NCBI GenBank assembly: GCA_047967505.1
Contig: CM106539.1
DNA length: 64,000 bases
Strand: one strand, 5' to 3'
Source of the DNA: Dipteris shenzhenensis
Lineage: Eukaryota; Polypodiophyta; Polypodiopsida; Gleicheniales
The notes under the pieces were generated by a model. That model saw nothing but the letters and a program-made list of their open reading frames with translations. It made no database searches and was not told the origin of the DNA. The translations under genes and the position numbers were made by a program. Below, in pieces: positions 11,964 to 22,788 of the stretch. Positions within the stretch are counted from its first letter, which is position 1. Each line of letters starts with the position of its first letter.

Positions 11964-14828
11964 ATGGGCCGTGCCCCTTGCTGCGAGAAAGACTCCGTGA
12001 AACGTGGCCCCTGGACCCCCGAGGAGGACGCCAAACTCCTCGCCTGCATCGCCCAACATGGTACCGGCAGCTGGCGCACCCTCCCTAAAAAAGCAGGTGC
12101 CGTTCAATTTTCAACGCGTTCTTCATATGAAAAACGTCTGTGAACGTCGCTCATGTGCGATCTCCTTCTGTTCGTTTCTTAATGTTCATGCATGAAGTAG
12201 CATTTCGTTGCCGCATTTTGCAACATTGCCCGGTGTCTAGCGGGCTTTGCCCTACAGGTGCCTGTATACATGCTCGTATTTCTGTTGGTGTGATTATATC
12301 AGCGCAACGGTTTAAGCTTGTCTATGGATCCTTTATATATTTGCAATTGCTTGCTTTTCGTTGGTCTAATGTCTGCGCGACGGGGCAAGCTTGCCTGTAG
12401 TTGCTTATATATACATGCTTAAGCAGTCTACTAACGTCTGCTCAACGAGACAGAAATCTAATATTCCTTCAACCTAGACTAATCTCCATGCCATTTTAAA
12501 CCAGATATGTGCTTGCTGAAGAACGCTACCATAAATTCTTTTGCTAGCTATTTGAGAGAGTGTAGTAAAATGCAAACCTCTCTGTAACCAATGTTATCTC
12601 TCGCAAAGTCCGTCCATACCTTACATAGCGTGTGCCTTGTTAGCATCTTCATTCGGATGTTACTCGCTGAAGTAGTTGGAATTCTGCCTTGCAGGATTGC
12701 AACGGTGTGGGAAGAGTTGCCGACTGCGCTGGACGAACTATTTGCGGCCCGACCTCAAACACGGACGCTTCAGCGACCAGGAGGAGCAGCTAATTGTGAG
12801 GCTACACGCTGCGCTCGGGAGCAGGTATATTGCTGTATTGTAGAAGATCTACCTATCCCTCTATGTCATCGGAAAGTGATGTCGCTCTTTGGTCGGCATT
12901 TCCCAGTCGATATTCTTGGTAATCTGAGTGCGCTCGCGCTAGTTTTAATTAGACGGAATAGGGGAAAAAGCATCTGGTGACCAGCTCGAAACCTGCCATA
13001 TGGAGAGCTTGTGGATGAGGCAAAGGTGACGGAAGGCTGACCCGTGCAGCTCAGCAGGTCGCCTAGGTCACGACTCACATGGATGAAGCATGGATGATCC
13101 GAGCATGCGAAATGGTGGACGATTCATTTTTTGCTGAAGTCAGCGAGCTGTTTGGTGGTGATGGTGGCGCTAGAGACCGTATTGATATACAATGCTTACC
13201 CTCTCTGAATCTTCCTTATTTAAGCTCTGATGAAGAGCTACCAACTCCAGCTGTAGCAATTCCTGCATCAACAATCCTTAATTTCAACCCCTCGTCAGCT
13301 ATCTCATCCTCTCTCATCAGCTTTTCTAGTTACTTTACGTGATTCAGATTGTTACAATTCGTGCAAACCACTTGCAGTCTGTTAGGATCTGCTTTCGATC
13401 GACTAGCTCCCTCGATTCCAGTTCTTCAAAAGCTGAGCGACAACTGATTCAACATTGCTGACACCGCTCGGGAAGCCTCAAAATTGCTTAGCACGCAGCC
13501 AGAAATTACGTAATGGTGTAGTTCAATTTCTTGATCATATATGCCTAGCATATGGCTCTCTGTGTGTGCATAGCACGCTGAGGTTGAGAGTTTACAATTT
13601 GCGATTTGCATGCAAGCATGTCTCTCACTGAGAAATTCATGTCTGCAGGTGGTCTCTCATTGCTGCGCAACTACCAGGCCGCACCGACAACGATGTGAAG
13701 AACTACTGGAACACGAGGTTGAAGAAGAAGCTTTGCGAGATGGGTATCGATCCTATCACCCACAAGCCCATCTCTCAGCTTCTTGCTGATCTAGCCGGCA
13801 GCATAGCCTTGCCTAAAGGAAGCGAGATCGCAGAAGCCACCCTTGGATGCTTCAAGGACGACATGCTGAATGTGCTGATGCGAAAACGCAACGATCATTC
13901 CGCCTCGCCCGGAATGTCGTTTGCTCCTCTGATTCCCCCTCAACAGTCTTGGGAGATGCCCGTTAACTTGACATCTTCGAACGGCAGCGAAGTCCAAAAG
14001 CTCGAGTACGACCTGAACGGGCGTTCGAGAGGAGGAGAACCTGATACTTTCGCGCAAAAGATGAAAGGAGATTTATCAACACCTTATATGCAATCGAGGC
14101 AAGTGCCTCTTGCATCGTTCATAAGCGCTCCATGCGGTCCAGTCAGTGGCGTGCGGTCAGCTACGGGTGCTCTTGCTCGCAGCATGGTATCCGTGCAAGG
14201 CCAGCAGGGGGTCTTTAATTCCTGCGGATTCGCGCCTCAATCAGATCACCAGCTTGTATTCAATAACGATCAGATCTCAAATTCCATGCTAGACATGCTT
14301 TTGGAGCCCGCCAGTTCACCTCACGATGAGAAATCAGTCCCCGAATTGAACCTGATGAACGACGCCATTAACAGATCGAGGGCGCCTTTGGCCACTACAG
14401 CAGGGTTTCTTACCACCACGTCGACAGTCAGCAACGACGAGATGCAACAAATGATCACGCAACGCTCTAAGGAATTGACAGCCTCCGATCATCGCGTGTC
14501 AACAGAATCGATCTCCGCCAGGCAGCATATCTATATGTCATTGTTGCAGCAACAGGAAGCCCGCAAGGATGTAGTTCAGAGACCCTCAGCGATCTTAGCC
14601 ATGAAGGGAAAATTAGCAGCTGCTGGTACAACAACAACTGCAGGAGACGCGGGATTTCATAGCACGAGGTCAGAAACGACGGCATGGAGCCCAAGCTGCA
14701 GCGGTAGCAACTCAGCAAGCAGCACAAGCCTCATTCCGGCAACGGATCAGGCTTCATCCCTAGATGGAGTACTGAGCTCCGATGCTCTTTTGTGGGATCT
14801 CTCAGAGCTTGGTTCCATGGTGTCGTGA
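11964..14828 (+). CDS. MYB80: R2R3-MYB transcription factor, MYB80 type
   Basis: Three exons are supported by GT..AG junctions and frame: 11964-12096, 12695-12824 and 13649-14828. They give 480 residues. The exon lengths of 133 and 130 bases are the classic R2R3-MYB pattern. The protein begins [21 protein letters not shown]2 (about residues 14-62) contains [16 protein letters not shown], and R3 (about 66-115) has Phe in place of its first Trp and ends [20 protein letters not shown]. Just after R3 come [17 protein letters not shown] and, near residue 149, [19 protein letters not shown]. Both blocks are hallmarks of the MYB80 (old AtMYB103) clade. In flowering plants MYB80 is a nuclear regulator of tapetum function and pollen wall formation; a spore-wall or sporangial role here is inferred. 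The C-terminal tail is Ser-rich and ends in [15 protein letters not shown], a likely activation segment. The start is the only Met consistent with the MGRxPCC N-terminus. The frame is intact, so this is the one confident host gene in the window. Confidence 0.93.
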
Positions 14829-15188
14829 AAATCCTAGTGTGATCGGTCCAGCTTCAGATGACAATAGATTTGAAGAAATTATAGCAGCTCAATTTTACAA
14901 TCTTCATGTATATACCATACACGCTCTTATTGTAAACCATCGACTCTAAAACGACTGTCTATGATTGCTCTTTTGCTTCTAGTTTAGCTCATGAATTGAT
15001 CCGCAAACATTGCCATCACCTGTCTCGAGCGATTCATACTTATGTTTTTACTGTCTGACGTTTCAGTCTTTTCCGTCTCTTGCAACCTCATCGATTCATT
15101 GCTAGAGTACATTGAAATAGCCAATTCCTTGGGCACTTCAGTCTTTTCCATCTCTTGTCACCTTATCGATTCATAACTAGCCAATTCC
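14829..15188. other. MYB 3' flank with short duplication
   Basis: The 3' untranslated region probably ends within the first 150 bases; no canonical AATAAA is seen. A ~75-base segment is duplicated: CAGTCTTTTCC...CTAGCCAATTCCTT-like sequence occurs at about 15064-15130 and again at 15138-15190. The second copy ends exactly where the LINE poly(A) tail begins. Confidence 0.5.
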
Positions 15189-15772
15189 TTTTTTTTTGCG
15201 TGAAAAAATAAAATTTATTAACTGTTAAAAAGGAAAAAAAAACAGCTATAAACCTGAAGTTACATGACACCCTTGAGGCCTAATACCGCAGGGAGTAACA
15301 CAGGATGAGAATGACTGAAGTAATCAAGTACATTCCAAGGTATAAACTTGAAAAATGCGAAAGAAATCCGAAGGTGGCCTCAAACCATGAAAAACATTGG
15401 CATTGCGAAACTTCCAGATCTCTCTAGAAGCACACCACAAATGATACTCCAGAGAAAGAACTGTAAATCTGAGAGGCGCCCTTTATCACCCAAGAGAGCA
15501 AATTTCCACCGAAGATCCACATGAATTGAGCTTTGCCAAGCCACCTACGGAGTCTCCCCCACAACCCCCGAGACACAATACATTGCTAGAATAAATGGAA
15601 ATGCGTCTCCAAAGCAACATGGCAAAATGGACAGAGAGGAGAGAAAGGTTGCCATTTACATAATCTATCCTTCGTAGAGAGTTTCCCAACAATTACCCTC
15701 CACATAAAAAAATTCAAGCGCATAGAAGGTGAAGCTTTTTATAAGGCATCAAATAATTCTCAAGCCCACACA
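15189..15772 (-). mobile_element. LINE 3' fragment with RT-linked zinc finger
   Basis: On the minus strand, from about 15770 downward, the translation gives MRLNFFMWRVIVGKLSTKDR, then LCKW, then CPFCHVALETHFHLF, a stop, and QC. This is the zf-RVT domain (C-x2-C...H-x3-H type) at the C-terminus of ORF2 in plant L1-like LINEs. A stop replaces the usual Trp before QC. Downstream the element ends in a short poly(A) (nine T on the plus strand, 15189-15197). It is a 5'-truncated, dead copy, which is the usual outcome of LINE insertion. Confidence 0.8.
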
Positions 15773-15780
15773 GCATTTGA

Positions 15781-17634
15781 TTACAGAGATGAAGATTCAA
15801 GGGAAATGGATTCGAGGTTTGATGGTCTTACAACTAGAAAACGCAAGACACTATTTACAAAAAGAAAGTATGTGAGTGTGAAGAGGCGAAGAATCATGGC
15901 ATCAATTCCAGAACCAAAGAGACATGTAATGTTATCCGAAGAGAATATGGAAAGGATGCTTATGTGAGTTTGTTGCAAGAGACTTTGCATTAGAAAAGTT
16001 GGAAAAGATGATTGTGCAGCCATATGCCTTGGTATTTGGAGTAAGACAGCGCCTAATAGACATAATTATCTTCTTCAAGAGTTTTCATGCTTTCTTCATC
16101 AAGGCACTGATCAAGATTTGAGCACAAGACATTGTAAACCTAGATTGAAACCCATGGTTAATGGGAGACCCATTTGCAATTGAGGATATCAATTGTTAAC
16201 TGGACTATCACATGGCACATATTGGACCATCTGGGCAGAGGTGAAAGAAAAAGTGGTTCATACAATTCATGGAAATACCTACAAGCTTAAATGCCATGGA
16301 AGCACTATAAATTCAACCGCAACATTAAAGCAAGTTCTCGAAGACCATGCATTACCACAGCCTCATCTTCAACAAACAATGCTAGATGGACGTGTTGAAT
16401 GTCAACAACATCTTGACAAAGAAGGTCGTCCTAGAAATTGTCAATAAAACTTTACAAGACAGAGACGAGAGCATGATTTCACGGTCAACCTTGTACAAAA
16501 TTTGGCGTAGAGATTTTTTCCATGTCAAGACACCATCAAAGCAAAGGATGTCAAAATGTAAGACATGTGATGAATTAAAAAATGCCATTGAACATAGTAA
16601 ATGTGAGCAGCGATGAGGAAGATATATTAAATGGCGATCAATCCATTTATGTCATGTGCAGGATGCTCGAAAGTTGTATGCTTCTTGGAGAGAGGAAGCT
16701 ATTTCACATGTCGATAAGTCCATGTGCATCACCATTGATGGCATGGACCAGAATACAACAACTTTGCCACGATATAGATGTATCCCACCAGCATTGGAGG
16801 GTAAACATGGACTAAAAACACACTTGTGTGGAGTATTAGTACATGGATACCGAATCTTTTGTGATGTATGGATTGATAGTTTGCATGACCATGATAGTAA
16901 CCAGGTTGTTACATCAATCATGAAAGCAATAAGAAAGGTCAGAGATGCTCGTGGATGTTTACCAAACACATTGCGAATACAAGCTGATAATTGTTGGAGA
17001 GAGAATAAGAATAAATATATATTTGCTTTATGCTCTATGCTGGTTGGTTTGAAAATATTTGAAGAAGTGGAAGTTGGCTTTCTTCTTGTCAGCCATACAC
17101 ATGAAGACATCGATCAAATCTTCAATGTTATCTCTAGTGAGTTGAAGTCAATGGATGTTTTGACAATGGAGGATATGCTATTTTGAATTGGGAAAAAAAT
17201 TGGAGGGTCTCACAAGGAAGAATCAGAAGTGGCAGAGGATGGTAGATTGGAGAGCATTCATAGAGCCACATTTACAAATAGGAGATGATGCCCTAATAGG
17301 ACACACAAATCCACACTACTTTTGGTTTCACATGCATAACAATATTCCAGTGATGCAATGGAAGCACTACTCACTAGATGGAGATCATTTATGGAGTGAG
17401 TCATATGATTTATTACAACGAATAATTCCATTGGAGGAAACTAGATTTGTTCTCGCAAAAAACAAATCACTTGGCATAGATGAAATGAAAGGCTTGAAAG
17501 CCTTCATTAAACATCTTCAAAGTATGATGCAAAAATATCCTGAGCAATCAACTAAGAATTTGGAGACAATTAAATCAAGTGAAGCACTTATCCAATCTTA
17601 TTCTTCATTTTTCTTTCCTCTAAAACAATAAAAT
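15781..17634 (+). pseudogene. DUF7869-family gene remnant
   Basis: A plus-strand protein trace covers almost the whole span. The N-terminal part (15781-16445) has CCKRLC and QNRHNYLL-like features with frame changes. The core (16386-17186, one frame) contains one stop at 16614-16616, then ITIDGMDQNTTTLPRYR, LRIQADNCWRENKNKYIFA and VGFLLVSHTHEDIDQIF. These are the signature blocks of the DUF7869 family, found in plants, animals and fungi. A TGA at 17184 and a frameshift lead into the last part (17188-17631). The family has no settled function. The D..D..D/E spacing suggests an RNase H-fold transposase, which is inference. Several breaks make this copy non-functional. A LINE fragment abuts its 5' end. 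Confidence 0.75.
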
Positions 17635-17640
17635 ATGACA

Positions 17641-18499
17641 TAACCCCAGTTACATACGGTGCAAAATTTGATATTTTTGACATCACCAATGCAACTGAAG
17701 TGGGCCAAAACCCCTAATAAAGACTTTTGAAACACCAAAAATTGGCCCCCAGGGGCGCGAAAAAGACCAAAAAGAGAGTTGCTTCCACACTCTCATACTC
17801 CATACAACTTACTCATTAGGGAAAAAGAGAGCTCATTTGGGGCCTTTTAGCCAAGAAACAAAATAGCCCTCCACCAATCAAAGGAGGGCCAAAGTAACAT
17901 TGAAAATTTTAGAAAAAGGAAAACAAAAAGAAATGCGATCGAGTTTGCATTCAATGAGGACACTTGAGCTACTTTTTTATATCTGACGTACGGTGCAAAT
18001 TTTGGTATTTCTGACATCACCGGCGCATCTAAAGCCCATCAGAATGACTTTTAAAACATAAAAATTGCGCCCTTGGAGGCCCGAAAAAGACAAAAAAGCC
18101 ACATGTACAAATGAAAGCAATTTGACAGGTTGGACCGGGTCTTGTCAAATTGCTTTCATTTGTACAAGTGGCTTTTTTGGCCGTTTTTGAGCCTTTAAGG
18201 GCCCGTTTTTGGCATTTCAAAAGCCTTTTTCGAGGGTTTTGGCCTGCTCTAGACACGCCAATGATGTCAAAAATACCAAATTCTGCACCGTAGTTCAGAT
18301 ATAAAAAGGTAGCTCAAGTGTCCTCATTGAATGCAAACTCAACCGCATTTCTTTTGTTTTCTTTTCTCTAAAATTTTCAACGTTACGTTGGCCTTCCTTT
18401 GATTGGTGGAGGGTTATTTTCTTTCTTGGCTAAAAGGCCCCAAAATGAACTCTCTTTTTTCCTAATGAGTAAGTTGTATGGAGTATGAGAGTGTGGAAG
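17641..18499. repeat. Long fold-back repeat (MITE-like hairpin)
   Basis: Positions 17782-18127 and 18143-18499 are imperfect inverted arms of about 350 bases around a 15-base spacer. Matching pieces include CTTCCACACTCTCATACTCC with its complement ending at 18499, ACTTACTCATTAGG, ACCAATCAAAGGAGGGCCAA, GAATGCAAACTC-type words, and the inner GTACAAATGAAAGCAATTTG. In addition 17657-17780 is a direct, older copy of 17990-18110 (both begin ACGGTGCAAA and contain TGACATCACC). The short frames inside carry no domain. It is best read as a non-autonomous fold-back element. Its transcript would form long double-stranded RNA. Confidence 0.85.
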
Positions 18500-18544
18500 T
18501 AGTGAGAGTGAGAATGGGAAGGGGGAACAATGTGAGAGTGAGCG

Positions 18545-18990
18545 ACATAGAGAAGAAGCTAGTGCCCCCTCCATGTGGGAAGCAAGTAAAACCACCTAAG
18601 GAGGGCCATAGGTCAAGCCTATTGTAGATGATAAGATCATGCATCCTGCCCAAATCAAGGAGCACGTGTCCATATGGTATAACAGGCCCGTGTCGATTCG
18701 ATGAGATCCTGGTCATACCTGCTCCGTCTAGGTCCATGTTTGGTAGCATGATAGAGTCGTCTCAGAAGTCTGAGAGTGGTGCCTAGCATGTGCTCGTCCT
18801 AGCGTTGAAGTCCCCAACAAGGAGAACTTCCCCGTGAGCTGATAGGTCTGGGATATCTTGATGTAAGGGTGCATATGGCAATGTCTCACCCTCCTCTCAT
18901 GCAACTCTGGCAAAGTGGGATGTGTCTGGCGGGAAGTAGCATATTGCTATGAAAAGGTCACGAGTCGCTATGCTGGAATGTATTTTTTCA
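18545..18990 (-). mobile_element. LINE endonuclease (EEP) fragment
   Basis: Minus-strand translation from about 18985 gives IATRDLFIAICYFPPDTSHF, then VLLVGDFNAR, then after stops MTRISSNRHGPVIPYGHVLL, DLGRMHDLIIYN and GGFTCFPHG. GDFNAR is the catalytic motif of the exonuclease-endonuclease-phosphatase domain at the N-terminus of LINE ORF2, and the R-x-S-x-D-x-x-G-N-x-Y-G-x-x-LL-like block that follows fits the same domain. Two or more stops are present and the rest of ORF2 is missing. The edge near 18545 lies close to the fold-back repeat. Confidence 0.8.
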
Positions 18991-19409
18991 TTGGCATTAA
19001 ATGACAATGCCTAGATTTGAACCTTTCCTTTCCTTTTCTTTCTGTAAAGGAAGAAATAATACACAAAAAACAATCATGAAAGAGAAGAGTACGAAAGCTC
19101 TACTATTGTTCTACCTTTTGTTTTCATGCTTTCTCCTTGTTTGTAGGCTTCTCTTTGTCTCCTCAATCCAATCCCTTTCGAATGTTGCTTCTCCAAACTC
19201 CTCCTTTTACTAATTAGTTTTCTTAAAATGGTATGTTTCCTCTCTTTTATAGGGCCAAGACACGAAACACCTCCTCTTCTGAGCGGGATTATCCGGTGCC
19301 ATGACACATCATTTCCAGGTAAGAACGTGCTTCCTCTCTTTTCCTATTTTTCTTTTCATGATTGCATTGGCCTGCAGTTAGTGCCTTAAGTGCTAGCTAC
19401 TGCAGTGGT
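18991..19409. other. Spacer, no recognisable gene
   Basis: A 70-codon plus-strand frame (19001-19213) looks like chance. No motif or repeat beyond a short GCATTAAATGACAATGC palindrome. Confidence 0.45.
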
Positions 19410-19417
19410 GGGCATAG

Positions 19418-19792
19418 GAACTCTTTTCGTCTCTTTCCTTCTCTCTTTTCCTCTATTTTCCTTCTCTCTTTTCCTCTCTTCTTCTCTTCTCTTTTTTCCT
19501 CTCTTTTCCCCTCTCTTTTCTTCTCTCTTTTTCTCTCTTTCGTTCTCTTTTTCTTCTCTCTTTTCCGCTCTTTTCCTCTCTTTTTCTTCTCTGTTTTTCT
19601 ATGTTTTCCCCTCTTTTGCTTCTCTCTTTTCCTTCTTTATTTTCCTCTCTTTCCTTCTCTCTTTTCCTCTCTTTTCCTTCCTCTTCTCTCCCCTCTCCTA
19701 TTTCCTCTCTTTTCTCCTATCTCTTCTCTTATTTCCTCTCTTTCCCTCTGTTCTCTTCTCTCTTTTCCTCTCTTTTCCTTCCCTCTCTCGTT
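19418..19792. repeat. ~375-base polypyrimidine tract
   Basis: Nearly pure C/T on the plus strand, built from TTTTCCTCTC and TTCTCTC words with an irregular period of about 10-16 bases. The long frames through it are low-complexity Ser/Leu/Phe artefacts. Such a tract could adopt triplex structure. Confidence 0.9.
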
Positions 19793-19895
19793 GATAATAT
19801 ACGATGAAGTCTTAAGTAAATTATATTTTCATAGTTTTAGTAAATTGAATTTGAGTTTCAAGTAATAAATTATCTTTTAAGTAAAGTGTAAGTAT

Positions 19896-20165
19896 TGCCT
19901 TTAAAGCTCAGGGGGGTCACTCATCATATGTAACCCTATCACGTGAGTTCAACAGAAGGATTTTTTTAACTTCTAAAATTTACAGAAATAAATATACATA
20001 AGGGACTATTTAAAATAGTTTTGGAAAAAATTTATAGATTTGTATAGAAAAGGGGTACATTTTATTAATGAATTCTTTTACAGATAAGGGACTTTAAATA
20101 TAGGCCTTGAATGCACGTGATATAGAGGGTTTATACATAGTGACCCCCCCGAGCTTTAAAGTAAA
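19896..20165. repeat. Small MITE-like element with ~50-base inverted ends
   Basis: CTTTAAAGCTCAGGGGGGTC at the left end is matched by the reverse complement of GACCCCCCCGAGCTTTAAAG at the right end. Pairing extends inward through the ACCCTATCACGTG / CACGTGATATAGAGGGT region. The roughly 170-base interior is A/T-rich and noncoding. The size and long inverted ends fit a non-autonomous DNA element; no clear target duplication is visible. Confidence 0.6.
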
Positions 20166-20234
20166 TTGTATTTCTGCTTCTTACCCACTCTTGTGTTTGT
20201 TTTCATGTTTGTGCCTATTTTTGTCCAATCCCTC

Positions 20235-20790
20235 CAAATTAGACATGCTAGCACGTCGCACGTCTAGAGAGTACGGAGCCCCTCGTAGGAGGAGACATCA
20301 TGATTTGTACTCTCCAAAGGACTTTTCTTCCACTGAGCTGACTCCTAAGGGGCCTACCCCTACGACTACCCTTGGGTGGACTCCCCATGGGCCAAATCCT
20401 CTCGAGCTTATCTCTGCGACTACCCCTTAGGGAACTCCTTTGCTTTAGCCCATGGCTTCGTCAAGAGTCCCAACAAGTTTGTTGCATCCATGAGCGACGT
20501 GGAGGCAACGAGGTTCTTCTCTCTGTTGTCCCAAAGGACCTTAGCTATTCCCTCTGCTACACCCCTCGAGGGTAGATCAGGGCCATCAATGACTTTATCT
20601 AGTCGACAGCCGTCTCTTGTAGCCCCTTCGATCGAGGGGTCATCACCTGGGCATACCCATCGTAGGTCCAGAAAGAGTAGTAAGGGTCGAGGCTATTGTG
20701 GTGGCGTGAGGGAAGTAGATGAGTTTGCACACTCACATCGTTACAGGTCTCCACTGCGTATGAGATGCATACACAATAGGTAGGGAGGTT
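20235..20790 (+). other. Degenerate region, coding status unclear
   Basis: Overlapping plus-strand frames of 67-135 codons (20107-20430, 20372-20575, 20376-20783) have an Arg/Pro/Ser-rich composition. None shows a domain I recognise. Confidence 0.25.
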
Positions 20791-22152
20791 TGAGTGGTTT
20801 TGAGGTTGAGAGAGAAATTTGTAATAGATTGTTTGGTTTTGTTTTCTTGTGAAAAATTATTGGGTGGCCAATAGGCTAGGAGAGTTTGAGTTTGAGAGAA
20901 ATGTGCGACAATAGGTTGTGAGAGTTTGAGGTAAAGAGAAAAATTTGTGGGAAAAAAGCATTAATGCAAAAAATGATTTTTTGAAGTTGTTGCGTATGCA
21001 ACAGGTTTTTGAGAAAAAAATTGAATTTGAAAAAAATATTCAAATTTATAAAAACTTGATTCTTAGAAGTTCTTGCATACGCAATAGGTTGTAAATGAAC
21101 TCACCTCTTGCAACATTTTGAAAATTTTGAGAATCCTGCAATAGGTTGATGAGAGGAGAGAAGCATGGAGTGTGAAAGAATGAACTTTGAATGAAAGAGA
21201 GAGTGAAGAATGTTCTACTTATAGTGAACCTAAAAGAACTAAAAGAACCTAAAAAACTAAAAAAAGCTGACTTGCCCGAAAAGCTACTCATTTCCTATAA
21301 AACTCTACTTCTCCTCATTCTCTCTCACAACTCTTCTTGAGCTCCTCCACCACCTCCCCACCCAGGTACTCCCTCTCTCTCCTCCTGCTTCCCATCCCCT
21401 CTCCTCCTGCTCCCCTTCTTCCCCTCTCCTCTCGCTTCCCCCTCCCCTCTCCTCCCTTCCCCTCCCCTCCCTTCCCTCTCCTCCTACTTCCCCCTCCCCT
21501 CTCCTCCCTTCCCCTCTCCTCCCGCTTCCCCCACCCCTCTTCTCCTGCATCCTCTCCCTCCCTCCCCTTCCCCTTCGGTCCTTTTTTTTTGTCTCTTTTT
21601 TTTGGAACAGGGAGGCTGGGAGCGGAGAGATGGAAGGGCTTTTTTTTAAAAAGGAGCCGGGAGGTAGGGACCGGTTTTGGGGAGGAGAGGTAGAGGCGGG
21701 GAGGTGGAGGAGAGGATGGAGGTGGTAGGCGAGAGGCAGGAGGGGAAGGCGATGGCATGAGGGGGGAGATGAAGGAGGAGGCGAAGGCGAGGAGGGGAAG
21801 GCGAAGGCAGGGAGGGGAGGGGGGACAGGGGAGGCAAAGGCGGGGAGGCAGGGAGGGAGGCGGGGAAGCAGGGAGGGAGGTGGGGGACGGGGAGGGGGAT
21901 AGGGGAGCGGGAGGGAGGCAGGGAAGCAGGGAGGGAGGCGGGGGACGGGGAGGGGGATGGGGGAGCGGGGAGGCAGCAGGGAGGAGGGGGGATTAACCCC
22001 CCCTAACCTATTGTGCGCACAACAGGCGGCCCTTGCGGCCCGCCTATTGCGCGCGCAACAGGTTAGGGGGAGGGTTAATCCCCTCCCCTAAGGCCCCTGT
22101 TGCGTGTGCAACAGGAGTCCCGCAAGGGCCTTAAGGGAGGGGATTAACCCCT
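20757..22152. repeat. Set of palindromic TTGCG..GCAA motifs and hairpins
   Basis: A 20-base near-palindrome recurs: CCTATTGTGCGCACAACAGG (22007-22026), CCTATTGCGCGCGCAACAGG (22043-22062) and CCTGTTGCGTGTGCAACAGG (22096-22115). Half or partial copies lie at about 20763-20780, 20986-21005 (TTGCGTATGCAACAGG), 21073-21088 (TTGCATACGCAATAGG) and 21135-21145. At 21989-22082 two of the motifs form the arms of a larger hairpin closed by GATTAACCCCCC and GGGTTAATC. At 22071-22152 the third motif sits in a second hairpin that re-uses the GGGTTAATCCCC arm, so the two structures exclude each other. Function unknown. Confidence 0.75.
21325..21985. repeat. Adjacent polypyrimidine and polypurine tracts
   Basis: About 260 bases of C/T-rich CTCCCCTCCTCC words (21325-21585) are followed, after a short T-rich joint, by about 320 bases of G/A-rich GGGAGGGAGGCGGGG words (21660-21985). 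The tracts are roughly complementary, so a single strand could fold on itself. The G-rich part also contains many G runs able to form quadruplexes. Frames through these tracts are low-complexity. Confidence 0.85.
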
Positions 22153-22154
22153 CC

Positions 22155-22725
22155 CTTGCCTCCAAAAAAATAAATTAATTAAAATTTAAATAATTTAAAT
22201 AAATAAAATAAAATAAAATAAATATTTTAAATTAAATAAATTAAAAAAATAAATTAAATTATATTAAATTTAAATTAAAAATTAAAATTAAATAAATAAA
22301 AAAAAGCAAAATTTTTTTAAAAATTTGAAAAAAATTAAAATTTAAATAAATAAAACAAATTTTTTAAATAAAATGAAATAAAATAAATTAATTAAAAAAA
22401 TAACATTAATTAATTAAAAAATAAAATAAATTATATTATATTTAAATAAAAAATAAAAAATTAGAATTAAAAAAAAATTAAAATTAAAATTTAAATATAT
22501 AGATATATAAATAAATTAAATTAAATTAAAAATAAATAAATAAAATTTTAGAAAATTTAAATTAAAAATTTTTATCTATATTTATAAAATACTTTAAACT
22601 AAATTATTTTTGTAAAAAAATATTAGATAAAAAAATAATATCTAGAAATATAAAAAAATATTTTTAAAATATATTTGAACTTTTTAATTTTTAATATTTA
22701 AATATTTAATTAGTAATTTATAGAA
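22155..22725. repeat. ~570-base almost pure A/T block
   Basis: Built from AAATTAAATAAAT-type words, with hardly any G or C. It abuts the G/C-rich hairpins sharply. No coding content. Confidence 0.9.
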
Positions 22726-22788
22726 GTTGTGTGCAAAGGGAAGAATGACGATGTGGTCTACAAGTTATGAGTTACGCCCAAGCAGTTC

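Noticed and set aside
16597-16661. A 65-base intron (GTAA..GTGCAG) removing the stop in the DUF7869 frame
   Set aside because: Splicing would shift the downstream frame, and the flanking protein blocks are in the same frame without it. A simple nonsense mutation fits better.
19362-19865. 167-, 134- and 68-codon overlapping frames
   Set aside because: Low-complexity Ser/Leu/Phe translation of a polypyrimidine tract.
21305-21996. Gly/Arg/Glu-rich frames on both strands
   Set aside because: Translations of purine/pyrimidine tracts with no codon structure.
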